Position numbers and translations under genes: made by a program
In this document: in pieces, positions 1-7,891 of the stretch
Layout: each line of letters begins with the position of its first letter
Numbering within the stretch: position 1 is the stretch's first letter
Notes under the pieces: generated by a model
Databases searched by the model: none
The model's input: only the letters and a program-made list of their open reading frames with translations
What the model was told of the DNA's origin: nothing
Origin: a virus
DNA length: 42,960 nucleotides
Strand: one strand, 5' to 3'
IMG/VR virus record: IMGVR_UViG_3300035670_000452
Span: 1-42,960 of that record

Positions 1-33
1 ATTCCCCCCCAGTTCGCGCCCGACACACACACT

Positions 34-53
34 ACCGGATTTAGTTATCCGGT
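34..53. repeat. Inverted repeat just upstream of the first gene
   Basis: The arms ACCGGAT and ATCCGGT are perfectly complementary (7 bp) around a 6-base centre, ending eight bases before the ATG at 62. It contains the 9-mer GTTATCCGG, which recurs in either orientation at gene boundaries near 10156, 10642 and 32206. It could be an operator or a short transcript hairpin. No clear -35/-10 pair is visible beside it, and there is no obvious Shine-Dalgarno sequence before the ATG. Confidence 0.5.
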
Positions 54-61
54 TTGATTCA

Positions 62-1345
62 ATGGTGACCGAAAAACCGACAACGAAACGCCGAAGCCGC
101 AAGCAGTCTGGCGAACCCGATGCAAACCCGCCCTTGCGTCTGGAGTACCGCAGCCCCGCGGAGTTGGCAGAGAATCCGAAAAATTGGCGGCGCCATCCAG
201 CGTCGCAGATAGCGGCCTTAGGTGGCGTGCTGTCCGAGGTCGGTTGGGACGGGGCCTGTCTGTACAACGAGGCCACTGGCCGCCTGATCGATGGGCACGC
301 TCGAAGGAAGGTGGCGTTGGAACAAGGGGCCGCCACGGTGCCGGTGTTGGTCGGGAGTTGGACCCCGGAGCAGGAAGCGAAGATCCTGGCGACGCTCGAC
401 CCCGTGGGCGGCATGGCGACGGCTGACCCGGTTGCGCTGGATGCGTTGCTGAGAGAGGTCAACACGGGCTGCGCCGAACTGCAGCAGATGCTCGATGACT
501 TGTGGCAGGACGCACAGGACGAAGCCGTAGCGAACACGGAGCCCGCGGGCGACGTCGAGGAGGACAAGGCACCAGAACCCCAGGCGGCAGTTGTGACGCG
601 GCCGGGGGACGTGTGGCTGTGCGGACGGCATCGGGTGTTGTGTGGCGACTGCCGCAAGCCGGAGGACGTTGCCAGGGTGATGGGTGGCGAGCGGGCGCAG
701 GCCGTGCTGACTGATCCGCCTTATGGAATTGCGCAAGAGGGTGTGCCGGGTGATGAACCAGAGAACCTTGACAGCTTGATCAGTGCCGCTGTTCCTATGC
801 TACCTCTGGCCTCTGGCGTCTGTGTGGCGTTTGCTTCGACACGGACGTTCCCGACGTGGCTTGATGCAATCCGTAAGGCCGGGCACCAATTTGAGCGGAT
901 GCTGTGGCTGTACAAGAAGGCTCAGTGTACGTTCCCGTGGCGAGGATGGATTCTGAAGTCAGAATCCATCCTCGTCTCAACTGTTGGCGAGCCGGAATGG
1001 AGCGAGTGCAAGCCCTACTCCCACGACTGTTACGAACTGCCGGAAGTGTCCGGCGAACTTGACGCCGCCTTGGGGTGGCATGGTTCAATTAAGCCGCTCA
1101 AGGTTGTAGCGGATATTCTGCAAAGAATCACGCCAAAGGGTGGGGCTGTGTTCGACGGCTTCCTCGGCAGCGGGACAACCCTAATTGCCGCCGAGGCACT
1201 CGGGCGCCGCTGTTTCGGAATCGAGATCGCCCCGCAGTACGTAGACGTGTCCGTCCGCCGCTGGCAGAACCTCACACACCAGTCCGCCACCCGCGAATCC
1301 GACGGCGCGAAGTTCGACGACCTGGAGCCCACGGCAACCGCATGA
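62..1345 (+). CDS. ParB-like domain fused to DNA methyltransferase
   Basis: This is a 427-residue two-domain protein. Residues about 28-120 resemble the ParB/sulfiredoxin-like N-terminal fold (LIDGHARR at about 75-82), and residues about 178-405 form a DNA N4-cytosine/N6-adenine methyltransferase. The catalytic motif DPPY is at 218-221 and the AdoMet motif FLGSGTT at 367-373. Catalytic before cofactor motif is the order of beta-class enzymes. The gene overlaps the terminase start by 4 bases, and such fusions are common beside terminases in phages. Likely roles are protection of phage DNA from restriction or marking DNA for packaging; the target sequence cannot be read from the sequence. A perfect 16-bp inverted repeat lies inside the gene at 941-974. 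The family assignment is firm and the biological role is inferred. Confidence 0.9.
   Translation: MVTEKPTTKRRSRKQSGEPDANPPLRLEYRSPAELAENPKNWRRHPASQIAALGGVLSEVGWDGACLYNEATGRLIDGHARRKVALEQGAATVPVLVGSWTPEQEAKILATLDPVGGMATADPVALDALLREVNTGCAELQQMLDDLWQDAQDEAVANTEPAGDVEEDKAPEPQAAVVTRPGDVWLCGRHRVLCGDCRKPEDVARVMGGERAQAVLTDPPYGIAQEGVPGDEPENLDSLISAAVPMLPLASGVCVAFASTRTFPTWLDAIRKAGHQFERMLWLYKKAQCTFPWRGWILKSESILVSTVGEPEWSECKPYSHDCYELPEVSGELDAALGWHGSIKPLKVVADILQRITPKGGAVFDGFLGSGTTLIAAEALGRRCFGIEIAPQYVDVSVRRWQNLTHQSATRESDGAKFDDLEPTATA
941..974. repeat. Perfect 16-bp inverted repeat inside methyltransferase gene
   Basis: Arms at 941-956 and 959-974 are exactly complementary, separated only by AG, so the mRNA could form a very stable hairpin within the reading frame. 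It encodes the segment around RGWILKSESILV between the catalytic and cofactor motifs. Because of the symmetry, the opposite strand also encodes a similar peptide. It could be an RNA hairpin, a protein-binding site or the scar of a small palindromic insertion. Confidence 0.85.
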
Positions 1346-3498
1346 TCGCCCCCGGCACCGCCGAAGCCCGCAAGCGAGCCAAGGAAGCGGCCGCGAAGGC
1401 CCGGGCGCTGGCTCGTAAACTGGAAGCGGCCGCGGGGATCAAGGAGGAATCCGAGCGCGAGCGGCAGCAAGCCAAGCAACGGGCCACGGCGTCGGCCGGT
1501 GCCAACGTCGAGGTCTCCGCGCTCACCGACGAGGACCGCCGCATCCGCGAGGACCGCGAGGCTGACGACGAGCTATGGTTGCGATCCTACTGGCCGGCGT
1601 TCTCTTGGGACGAGTACTACCCGCTCTCGCCGCAGCAACTGCAGATGGTGGCGGACTTCCATGCCGCGTTGACCAACGGCGGGGACCGAGCGGTAGCCGC
1701 CAGTCGCGGCGAGGGGAAGACTACGCTGGCATGCGCGATGGTGCTCAAGTCGATCTTGATGGGGCAGGTGAAATTCGCCATCCTCTTCGCGGCCAACTCG
1801 AAGAACGCCAGCCAGGTGCTCGCCAAGATCAAGTCCCCGCTGGCTAACTCGCTGGAGTTCCGCCGGTTCTACCCGGAGGTTTGCGATCCCGTGGTAGCAT
1901 TGGACAACCGAGTCCAGCGGGCCAAGACGCAGACTGTGACCGGGCATCGGCACGACAACGGCGAGCCGTACACGTTCGCCCCGACGTGTTTTCATTGGAC
2001 GGGTGAGCAGTTGATCTTCCCCGCGGTCCCCGGTTCTCCGTCGGCCGGGGCAATCGTAATTGCTCAGGGACTGGACAGCGCGGTCCGAGGGATGAACGTC
2101 GACAACCGGCGTCCGGACATCGTGTTGATTGATGACCCAGACACGGCCGACACGACGAACAACCCCGATCAGGCCGCCAAGCTGTTGACCAACATCGACC
2201 GGGGAATCGCGGCTCTTGGATCCCAGCGGCGTCCGGTGACGCGCATTGCCCTCGTGACAATCGCCAGCCACTGCTCAGCGGCGGCACAACTGACAGACCG
2301 GAGCAAGTATCCGTCTTGGCGTGGCCGGCGAGATCGGTTCCTGCTGACGCCGCCGACCGCGGCCGACAAGTGGCAAGAGTTCGTGGCGGCCTGTAAAGAG
2401 GGGTGGACGCGAGAGCAGGCGGCCGAATCGCAGCCACCGATACCGCGGGAGGCCCACGACTTCTACCTCGCCAACCGGGAGGCAATGGACGCTGGAGCCG
2501 TGGTGTCGAATCCAAACCGCTACGACCATCGGCAGCGGCCGGAAGGCGGGACCGTCGAGGCGTCGGCGCTGGAGCACTACTACGGTTGGGTCGCGAGGGT
2601 CGGGCAGGCGAACACGAGCACGGAGCTGGACAACGACCCGCCGACTGAGGTTGACGGCGCGCAGGTACTGACGCCTCACCGCGTGCTGGAAAACAGGAGT
2701 GGCTGCGAGCAGCGCATGGTTCCCGCTGGGACGAGACTTCTCACCGTTGGCGCGGATGTCAAAAAGGTGCGGTTGCATTGGGTGGCGATTGCCTGGAGCG
2801 AACATCTTGTAGGGTCAATTGTAGACCTCGGCGAATGGGACTTGCATACCGAGGGCAAGAAACCGGGGGTCTGTGAAAATCTTGTTCTGGAGGGGCTGCA
2901 GAGTTTTTGGGATTGGGTGAATCGCGGGCCGTGGAAAAGTGAAGATGGGGAGCCGGTTCAGCCCGACAGATTTGGAATCGACAGCGGATGGAAAGAACGC
3001 GAGTGGTCAAGCCAGCCCGTGCACGTGTTTTGCTCTTGGGCCGGACGAAACTGCTATGCGACGAAGGGCAGTGCCAATTATCGAATGCCGAAGCCGGGAC
3101 CGGGAATCAAGGTTTACGACAACTGCTATCTGAACACAAAGGACCGATACCCGCTCGTTTTGGTAAACGCGGATCACTTTAAGCTTAAGGTGCAAGAGGC
3201 ATTCACGGTTGATTTCGGATCACCTGGCTCTCTGGGAATCCACAACCCGGAGACTGACGCATCCGGCCGCGACAGCTACGCTCCGTGGCAAAAGCGATTT
3301 GCGGCGCACATTTGTAGCGAGCGGTGGGATCCGGTGCGGAATCGGTTTCCCAAAAATCCTCCAGAGAATCACTTTCTCGATGCGACGGCCATTGCTCGCG
3401 TGATGGCCGTGATGGGCGGCTTGTCGACGATCGAAATGCCGGCACGGATAAAGCCTCGTCGCACCCTTGCCGAGATGGCGGCTGCAGCACGGAGGTAG
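1342..3498 (+). CDS. Terminase large subunit
   Basis: This is the DNA-packaging motor ATPase and nuclease, 718 residues. A Lys/Arg/Ala-rich helical N-terminal extension (about 1-75) precedes the ATPase domain. The Walker A-like stretch ASRGEGKTT lies near 120-128 and Walker B (DIVLIDDPD) near 259-267. The C-terminal half resembles the GpA-type nuclease region, with FGIDSGW around 546 and a late DATAIARV segment. The ATG overlaps the preceding stop (ATGA). No separate small terminase was recognised next to it, and the long helical N-terminus might carry part of that role (inference). From about 2690 onward the gene looks slightly less GC-rich than its first half, which hints at mosaic origin. 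Confidence 0.93.
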   Translation: MIAPGTAEARKRAKEAAAKARALARKLEAAAGIKEESERERQQAKQRATASAGANVEVSALTDEDRRIREDREADDELWLRSYWPAFSWDEYYPLSPQQLQMVADFHAALTNGGDRAVAASRGEGKTTLACAMVLKSILMGQVKFAILFAANSKNASQVLAKIKSPLANSLEFRRFYPEVCDPVVALDNRVQRAKTQTVTGHRHDNGEPYTFAPTCFHWTGEQLIFPAVPGSPSAGAIVIAQGLDSAVRGMNVDNRRPDIVLIDDPDTADTTNNPDQAAKLLTNIDRGIAALGSQRRPVTRIALVTIASHCSAAAQLTDRSKYPSWRGRRDRFLLTPPTAADKWQEFVAACKEGWTREQAAESQPPIPREAHDFYLANREAMDAGAVVSNPNRYDHRQRPEGGTVEASALEHYYGWVARVGQANTSTELDNDPPTEVDGAQVLTPHRVLENRSGCEQRMVPAGTRLLTVGADVKKVRLHWVAIAWSEHLVGSIVDLGEWDLHTEGKKPGVCENLVLEGLQSFWDWVNRGPWKSEDGEPVQPDRFGIDSGWKEREWSSQPVHVFCSWAGRNCYATKGSANYRMPKPGPGIKVYDNCYLNTKDRYPLVLVNADHFKLKVQEAFTVDFGSPGSLGIHNPETDASGRDSYAPWQKRFAAHICSERWDPVRNRFPKNPPENHFLDATAIARVMAVMGGLSTIEMPARIKPRRTLAEMAAAARR

Positions 3499-3499
3499 T

Positions 3500-3703
3500 A
3501 TGGTTCCCAGCAAGCCGGCAAAGTCTCTTGCGCAGATGCAAGCCGACACGGCAAAGATAGAGAGCGGCGGCAGGGGCATTGCGTGCCCAGCGTGCGGGTG
3601 CCGCGAAACACGGGTTGAAACGTCGCGGCGCCACGATAACATGGTAATCCGCTATCGTGTGTGTCGGCATTGCGGGGCAAAAAAAATAACCATAGAGTCT
3701 TGA
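3500..3703 (+). CDS. Small zinc-ribbon protein, possibly Ogr-like late activator
   Basis: A 67-residue protein; the start is chosen because GGAGG precedes the ATG at 3500. A basic N-terminus is followed by a four-cysteine ribbon: CPAC at about 29-32 and CRHC at about 54-57, with an intervening segment containing TSRRHD and YRVC. This spacing and the aromatic residue before the third Cys resemble the Ogr/Delta zinc-finger activators of P2/P4-type phages and also the ribbon of NrdR. It is immediately followed by an inverted repeat and promoter-like sequence that face the head genes, which supports a transcription role. That role is inferred; the zinc ribbon is directly visible. Confidence 0.65.
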   Translation: MVPSKPAKSLAQMQADTAKIESGGRGIACPACGCRETRVETSRRHDNMVIRYRVCRHCGAKKITIES

Positions 3704-3724
3704 ACTGTCCTACATATGGACAGT
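3704..3724. promoter_or_regulatory. Dyad upstream of head-gene promoter (candidate activator site)
   Basis: ACTGTCC and GGACAGT form a perfect 7-bp inverted repeat around TACATAT. The inner pattern is TGT-N11-ACA. P2-type Ogr activators bind a TGT-N12-ACA dyad centred near -55, and this dyad is centred about 50 bases before the predicted start site. There is no T-run, so it is a poor intrinsic terminator. Confidence 0.5.
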
Positions 3725-3729
3725 GGCCG

Positions 3730-3757
3730 TTGACGCTCTACCGTCCGGCATTATCGT
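3730..3757 (+). promoter_or_regulatory. Candidate promoter for head/tail genes
   Basis: TTGACG (3730-3735) is a near-consensus -35. After 16 bases comes TATCGT (3752-3757), a weak -10. A weak -10 with a good upstream dyad fits an activated promoter. The predicted start site falls at or just before the ATG at 3764, so the message may be nearly leaderless. Confidence 0.45.
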
Positions 3758-3763
3758 TGGGGC

Positions 3764-3967
3764 ATGACCGCTCCGACAACAGCTCAGGAAGCGATTGACC
3801 AAGCTTTATTGCAGCCCGCCTCTGTAACGGAGAACGGCCGCACGATTACCGAGCGACCCATCAAAGACTTGCAGGACGCTCGCGATCGAGAGATGTCGTC
3901 AACCGCTGGCAAGAAATCCCACTTTGGATTGCGGTTTACGAAGCTCGTTCCTCCCGGTGCCGGGTGA
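3764..3967 (+). CDS. Small head-tail connector-like protein (gpW-type position)
   Basis: A 67-residue protein between terminase and portal. The sequence begins with an AQEAIDQAL helix, then a GRTITERPIKDLQDARDRE stretch typical of small gpW-like or head-completion proteins found directly upstream of lambda-type portals. The end overlaps the portal start (GTGA). It is very short, so the assignment rests on position and on this helix-turn-helix pattern. The tail end is likely unstructured. Confidence 0.6.
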   Translation: MTAPTTAQEAIDQALLQPASVTENGRTITERPIKDLQDARDREMSSTAGKKSHFGLRFTKLVPPGAG

Positions 3968-5523
3968 TGACGCGACACTCTGCGATTCTCGATGTCAACG
4001 GCAGGCCGTTTTCAAAAATGAACGGCAAGCCTCGCCCTGCGCTGGCAGAGGCGTTGCGCCGCCAGCGAACGCATCGACAGCCTGTCGAAGCCACCTATGA
4101 CGCCGCGCAGGCGAGCGACGAGTTCAAGAACTACTGGGCGGCGGCCGACGCTTACGACGCGGACAGTGCGAACAGCAAGGCGGTTCGCGAAAAGCTCGTT
4201 CAGCGGTCGCGATACGAAATCGCCAACAATGGCTACGCTGACGGCATCGCGACAACCTGGGCAACTGACCTGATCGGCAAGGGGCCGGCGCTGCGAATGC
4301 AGACGGGGAGCGAAGGCTTCAATCGCCTCATCGAAGCCACCTGGACCGCATGGTGTAAGGTCGTTCAGTTTCGCCGCAAGTTGTGGTGTGCTGCTCACGC
4401 CTTGCACTCAGACGGCGAAGGGCTGGCGGTGATTCGTCGCAGTCGGAACTTGCGGCACCCCGTGAAGCTGGACGTGGTGCTGTACGAGACAGAGCAATGC
4501 CAAACGCCGCTGCTGGGCTGGAATCAAACCGGCTACATCGACGGGATTAAGTTCGACGAACACGGGAACCCGGTTTGGTACGACATCCTGCAAGACCACC
4601 CCGGCGCCAGCGGCATTCCGATGATGATGACGCCTGAGCGGGTGCCTGCTCGGTACGTCCTGCACTGGTTTAAGTTGCGACGGCCCGGCCAGCATCGCGG
4701 TATCCCGCAATCCACAAGCACGCTCAATACCGGGGCAGCTGCCCGCCGATGGCGAGAGGCAACGCTTGCTGCTGCAGAGACGGCCGCGGACTTCACGTTG
4801 TTTTTGAAGACGCAGTATCAGCCCGACGAACTGGACGCCGCCGAGCCGTTCTCTACGCTCAACATCCAGAAGCGAATGATGACGGCGCTTCCCAATTCTG
4901 TCGAGCCATTTCAGATGAAGGCGGAGCAGCCGACCGCCTCCTACGAGGCGTTCCACAAGACGCTCATCAATGAGCAGGCCCGGCCGAAGTCGATGCCCTA
5001 CAACAAGGCTGCCTGCGATTCGTCCAGCTACAACTATGCGTCCGGCCGGCTCGATCACCAGACGTACTACGCTGCACTGGACGTTGATCGCGAGGATTGC
5101 AACGACCTCGTGTTGGATCCGCTGTTCGACGTGTGGTTCGATGCCGCCGTTCTCACGTATGGCTGGCTCGGCGGCGACCCGGAAGCCATCAACGACGCGG
5201 CCCGCTTGCACCTATGGGATTGGCCGAAACATCGCGTTGCAGACGTGGACACTGAGGCGAGCGCAAACGACCGCCAGTTGAAAAACGGCACCAAGTCGTT
5301 GACCGCCATCTATTCGGAGTGCGGCGAAGACTACGAGGACGCAATCGTCGCACAGGCCACGGCGAACGGCGTAACGCCGGACCAGCAGCGGCAAATCAAT
5401 ATGCTGCTGAATCTGCCGCAGCACGTCCTGCCAGCGGTGGCATCCCTGCTTGGATTGCAGTCGCCGCAACAAAGGCAGCAAACTCCAAACCAAGAGGAGG
5501 CCGACGATGGCAGCCAAGAATAA
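3964..5523 (+). CDS. Portal protein (lambda gpB family)
   Basis: A 519-residue lambda-type portal, forming the dodecameric ring at the capsid vertex through which DNA passes. Recognisable features include RYEIANNGYADGI (about 80-92), the central segment around RPGQHRGIPQ (about 239-248) and SYNYASGRLD (about 356-365), all typical of the family. The C-terminus is a Gln-rich tail. The start is GTG at 3964, overlapping the preceding stop; ATG at 3967 is an equally good alternative. The following capsid gene begins within its last 17 bases. Confidence 0.92.
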   Translation: MMTRHSAILDVNGRPFSKMNGKPRPALAEALRRQRTHRQPVEATYDAAQASDEFKNYWAAADAYDADSANSKAVREKLVQRSRYEIANNGYADGIATTWATDLIGKGPALRMQTGSEGFNRLIEATWTAWCKVVQFRRKLWCAAHALHSDGEGLAVIRRSRNLRHPVKLDVVLYETEQCQTPLLGWNQTGYIDGIKFDEHGNPVWYDILQDHPGASGIPMMMTPERVPARYVLHWFKLRRPGQHRGIPQSTSTLNTGAAARRWREATLAAAETAADFTLFLKTQYQPDELDAAEPFSTLNIQKRMMTALPNSVEPFQMKAEQPTASYEAFHKTLINEQARPKSMPYNKAACDSSSYNYASGRLDHQTYYAALDVDREDCNDLVLDPLFDVWFDAAVLTYGWLGGDPEAINDAARLHLWDWPKHRVADVDTEASANDRQLKNGTKSLTAIYSECGEDYEDAIVAQATANGVTPDQQRQINMLLNLPQHVLPAVASLLGLQSPQQRQQTPNQEEADDGSQE

Positions 5524-7558
5524 GCGGCTAATTGCGTTCGAAACTTCGGTCGAGATCAAAGCCGCGGCAGCCGAAAACGAAGAGAAGTCCGTGCCTTCAT
5601 TCGAGGTGGTCGCGTACACCGGCGACGCAATGAACCTGGCTGGCTGGTCAATGCCCGTTGTCGTCGACGTGCGCGGCTTGTCCTACGGCAAGTCGATTAT
5701 TGCCAACCTCGACCACGATCGAACCAAAAGAGTCGGGCACGTAACGGCAAAGCAAAAAGAGGACGGGCAGCTTGTCTTAACCGGCAAGATTTCCGCTGCG
5801 ACGGACGCGGCCCGCGAAGTGGTGGAAAGCGCCGCCAATGGGTTCGTGTGGCAGGCATCTATCGAGGCTTCGCCGGACGAACTGCGGGAGGTGGCCGCCG
5901 GCAAGACAGTAACGGTTAACGGTCGAGAGTTCACTGGTCCGCTGTACGTGGCTTCCAAAAGCACGTTGAAAGGTTTCGCATTCGTCAGCCACGGGGCGGA
6001 CGATAACACGAGTGTTTCGATCGCGGCCGAGGTCGCACAGTCAAAGGAGAATCCAATGGACAAAAAGTTACAAGCGTGGATCGAGTCGCTGGGGTTCGTC
6101 GTCGCGGACCTGAGCGAAGAACAGGTGACCGGATTGACGGCCGACTACGAGGGTCGCAAGCGGGACAAGCCTCGCACCAAGCTCAATCTGGGCGACGGCA
6201 TCGCGGCAAAGAAGGCTGAACAAGAGCGGGTTGACGGCATTACCGAAGTCGCGCTGACTGCTTGCGAGCGTCAACCGTTTCATATCGACCAGATCAAGGA
6301 ACTTGCCGAGACCGCAATCGAAGCCAAGTGGACGGTCGACAAGTTCCGTTTGGAGTTGCTGGAGGCCACCATGCCGCAAGCTCACACCGTGTTCCACGCG
6401 CCACGCGGCAACGACCGATTGAATGCCCGTGTGCTCGAAGCCGCGGTTTGTGTTGCCGGTCGCTTGTCGAACGTCGACAAGATGTTCGACGACCAGACGC
6501 TGCAGGCCGCTCACGATCGGTTCCCGCACGGCATCGGCCTGAATCAACTGCTGCTGATCGGCGCCGAAGCCAACGGCTACCGGGCGAACCATTCGAGTCA
6601 GGTAACGATTGAGGCTCAGCGTGCTGCGTTCGGCATGGTGGCGCCGCAGAGCATTCACGCGACTGCGTTTTCGACGCTGAGCATTCCGAATGTCTTGGCG
6701 GCGACGGCCAACAAGTTCCTCCGCGAAGGCTGGGACGCTGTGGACATGACGCCGCTGGTCATCTCCGCGGTTCGAAACGTGCGTGATTTCAAGCAGATCA
6801 CGACCGTCAGCCTCACCGGGCACCTAATGTTCGAGGAGCTTGGCGCGTCCGGCGAAATCAAGCACGGCACGCTGAGCGACTTGACCTACACCAACCAGGC
6901 CGACACCTACGCGAAGATGCTGGCCATCACGCGGAAGGACATCATCAACGATGACCTGGGTGCGTTGACTGCTGTTCCTCGCCGGCTTGGCCGCGGCGGT
7001 GCGTTGAAGCTCAACGACATCTTCTGGACGGTATTCCTCAACAACACCGCCTTCTTCACGACCGCGAGATTGAATGTCAATGAGGCCGTCGCCGACATGA
7101 CGGTCGGCGGTCTGGAAGCGACGGAAACGATCTTCCTCAACCAGACGGACCCGGACAGCAAGCCGCTCGGTGTGCAACCGAAGATCCTGCTGGTTCCCAC
7201 GGCATTGAAGGCTGCGGCGCTGGCCCTGATGGCTTCCGAGCGGATCATCGATGGCAGCAGCACTACCAAGCAGGGCGATGCGAATATCTATCGCGGTCGC
7301 TTCCGCGTGGAGTCCAGCCCGTACATGAGCAACAGCTCGTATACCGGATACTCCGCTGCGGCGTGGTACATGCTGGCGGACCCGGCCGAAATGCCGGTCA
7401 TCGAGATTGCGGCGCTCAACGGAAACGTGATGCCCGCTGTCGAGACCGCCGATGCTGACTTCAACGTGCTGGGCGTGCAGATGCGCGGCTACAGCGATGT
7501 CGGCGTGGCCCTGCAAGAGTACCGCGGCGGCGTCCGCGCCGACGGCGGCTCGTCCTAA
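5507..7558 (+). CDS. Prohead protease-major capsid protein fusion
   Basis: A 683-residue polyprotein. The start is chosen at ATG 5507, with GAGGAGG just upstream. Residues about 30-172 look like an S78-type prohead protease, with candidate catalytic His70 in LDHDR and Ser118 in WQASIEA. From about residue 184 onward is the scaffold/delta-like helical region and an HK97-fold major capsid protein, ending near MRGYSDVGVALQEY. An in-frame internal ATG at 6056 has its own ribosome-binding site, so a 500-residue capsid product could also be made directly. The protease would cleave itself and the scaffold region during maturation. Fusion of the two functions is known in some phages; the internal start is inferred. 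Confidence 0.88.
   Translation: MAAKNKRLIAFETSVEIKAAAAENEEKSVPSFEVVAYTGDAMNLAGWSMPVVVDVRGLSYGKSIIANLDHDRTKRVGHVTAKQKEDGQLVLTGKISAATDAAREVVESAANGFVWQASIEASPDELREVAAGKTVTVNGREFTGPLYVASKSTLKGFAFVSHGADDNTSVSIAAEVAQSKENPMDKKLQAWIESLGFVVADLSEEQVTGLTADYEGRKRDKPRTKLNLGDGIAAKKAEQERVDGITEVALTACERQPFHIDQIKELAETAIEAKWTVDKFRLELLEATMPQAHTVFHAPRGNDRLNARVLEAAVCVAGRLSNVDKMFDDQTLQAAHDRFPHGIGLNQLLLIGAEANGYRANHSSQVTIEAQRAAFGMVAPQSIHATAFSTLSIPNVLAATANKFLREGWDAVDMTPLVISAVRNVRDFKQITTVSLTGHLMFEELGASGEIKHGTLSDLTYTNQADTYAKMLAITRKDIINDDLGALTAVPRRLGRGGALKLNDIFWTVFLNNTAFFTTARLNVNEAVADMTVGGLEATETIFLNQTDPDSKPLGVQPKILLVPTALKAAALALMASERIIDGSSTTKQGDANIYRGRFRVESSPYMSNSSYTGYSAAAWYMLADPAEMPVIEIAALNGNVMPAVETADADFNVLGVQMRGYSDVGVALQEYRGGVRADGGSS
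6043..6058 (+). promoter_or_regulatory. Internal ribosome-binding site and start within capsid fusion
   Basis: AAAGGAG at 6043-6049 lies 6 bases before an in-frame ATG (6056-6058, Met184 of the fusion). It sits exactly at the junction between the protease domain and the scaffold/capsid part. It is as strong as the best Shine-Dalgarno sites in the window, so dual translation in one frame, as with lambda C/Nu3, is likely. Confidence 0.65.
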
Positions 7559-7570
7559 TAGGAGGCTTTC

Positions 7571-7891
7571 ATGAAGGTCAGGCTGTTGCGCAACCCGGCT
7601 GCCTGCATCGGCTGCCGGCTGCGAGAAAACGAGTCCGGTGACGTTGACGACGTTATCGGGAAGACGCTGCTGTCGCTTGGCTTGGCCGTGCGGCTCGATG
7701 AGCCGGCGCCGGTTGCGGCGGCGCAAGAGGCGATCCAGGCTGTGCCTGAACCGCCGACCATTGCCGAGCCGGCGGAACCGGCGATCAAGGTATCGAAGAA
7801 GCAGCCGTGGAAGCAGTCCAAGGCGGCATTTACCCAGCAACCTCCAAACGTAAAGGAAGAATCAGATGGCCGAAGTATTGGCGACGAATGA
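7571..7891 (+). CDS. Small capsid-associated protein, unknown
   Basis: A 106-residue protein preceded by AGGAGG. The N-terminal ~45 residues start MKVRLLRN and end in LGLAVRLDE, like the short beta domains often placed after major capsid genes. The remainder is a Pro/Ala/Glu-rich linker with a basic end (KKQPWKQSK). Its end overlaps the decoration protein gene by 26 bases. I cannot name a family; a minor head protein or assembly factor is plausible from position. Confidence 0.55.
   Translation: MKVRLLRNPAACIGCRLRENESGDVDDVIGKTLLSLGLAVRLDEPAPVAAAQEAIQAVPEPPTIAEPAEPAIKVSKKQPWKQSKAAFTQQPPNVKEESDGRSIGDE

Noticed and set aside
795-1088. Leftward frame in the methyltransferase gene containing a peptide like the + strand product
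   Set aside because: The resemblance is produced by the perfect inverted repeat at 941-974; the rest looks random.
6068-6823. Long leftward frames opposite the capsid, portal and tail genes
   Set aside because: They are His/Arg/Val-rich mirror frames typical of high-G+C coding DNA, lacking ribosome-binding sites and family motifs.
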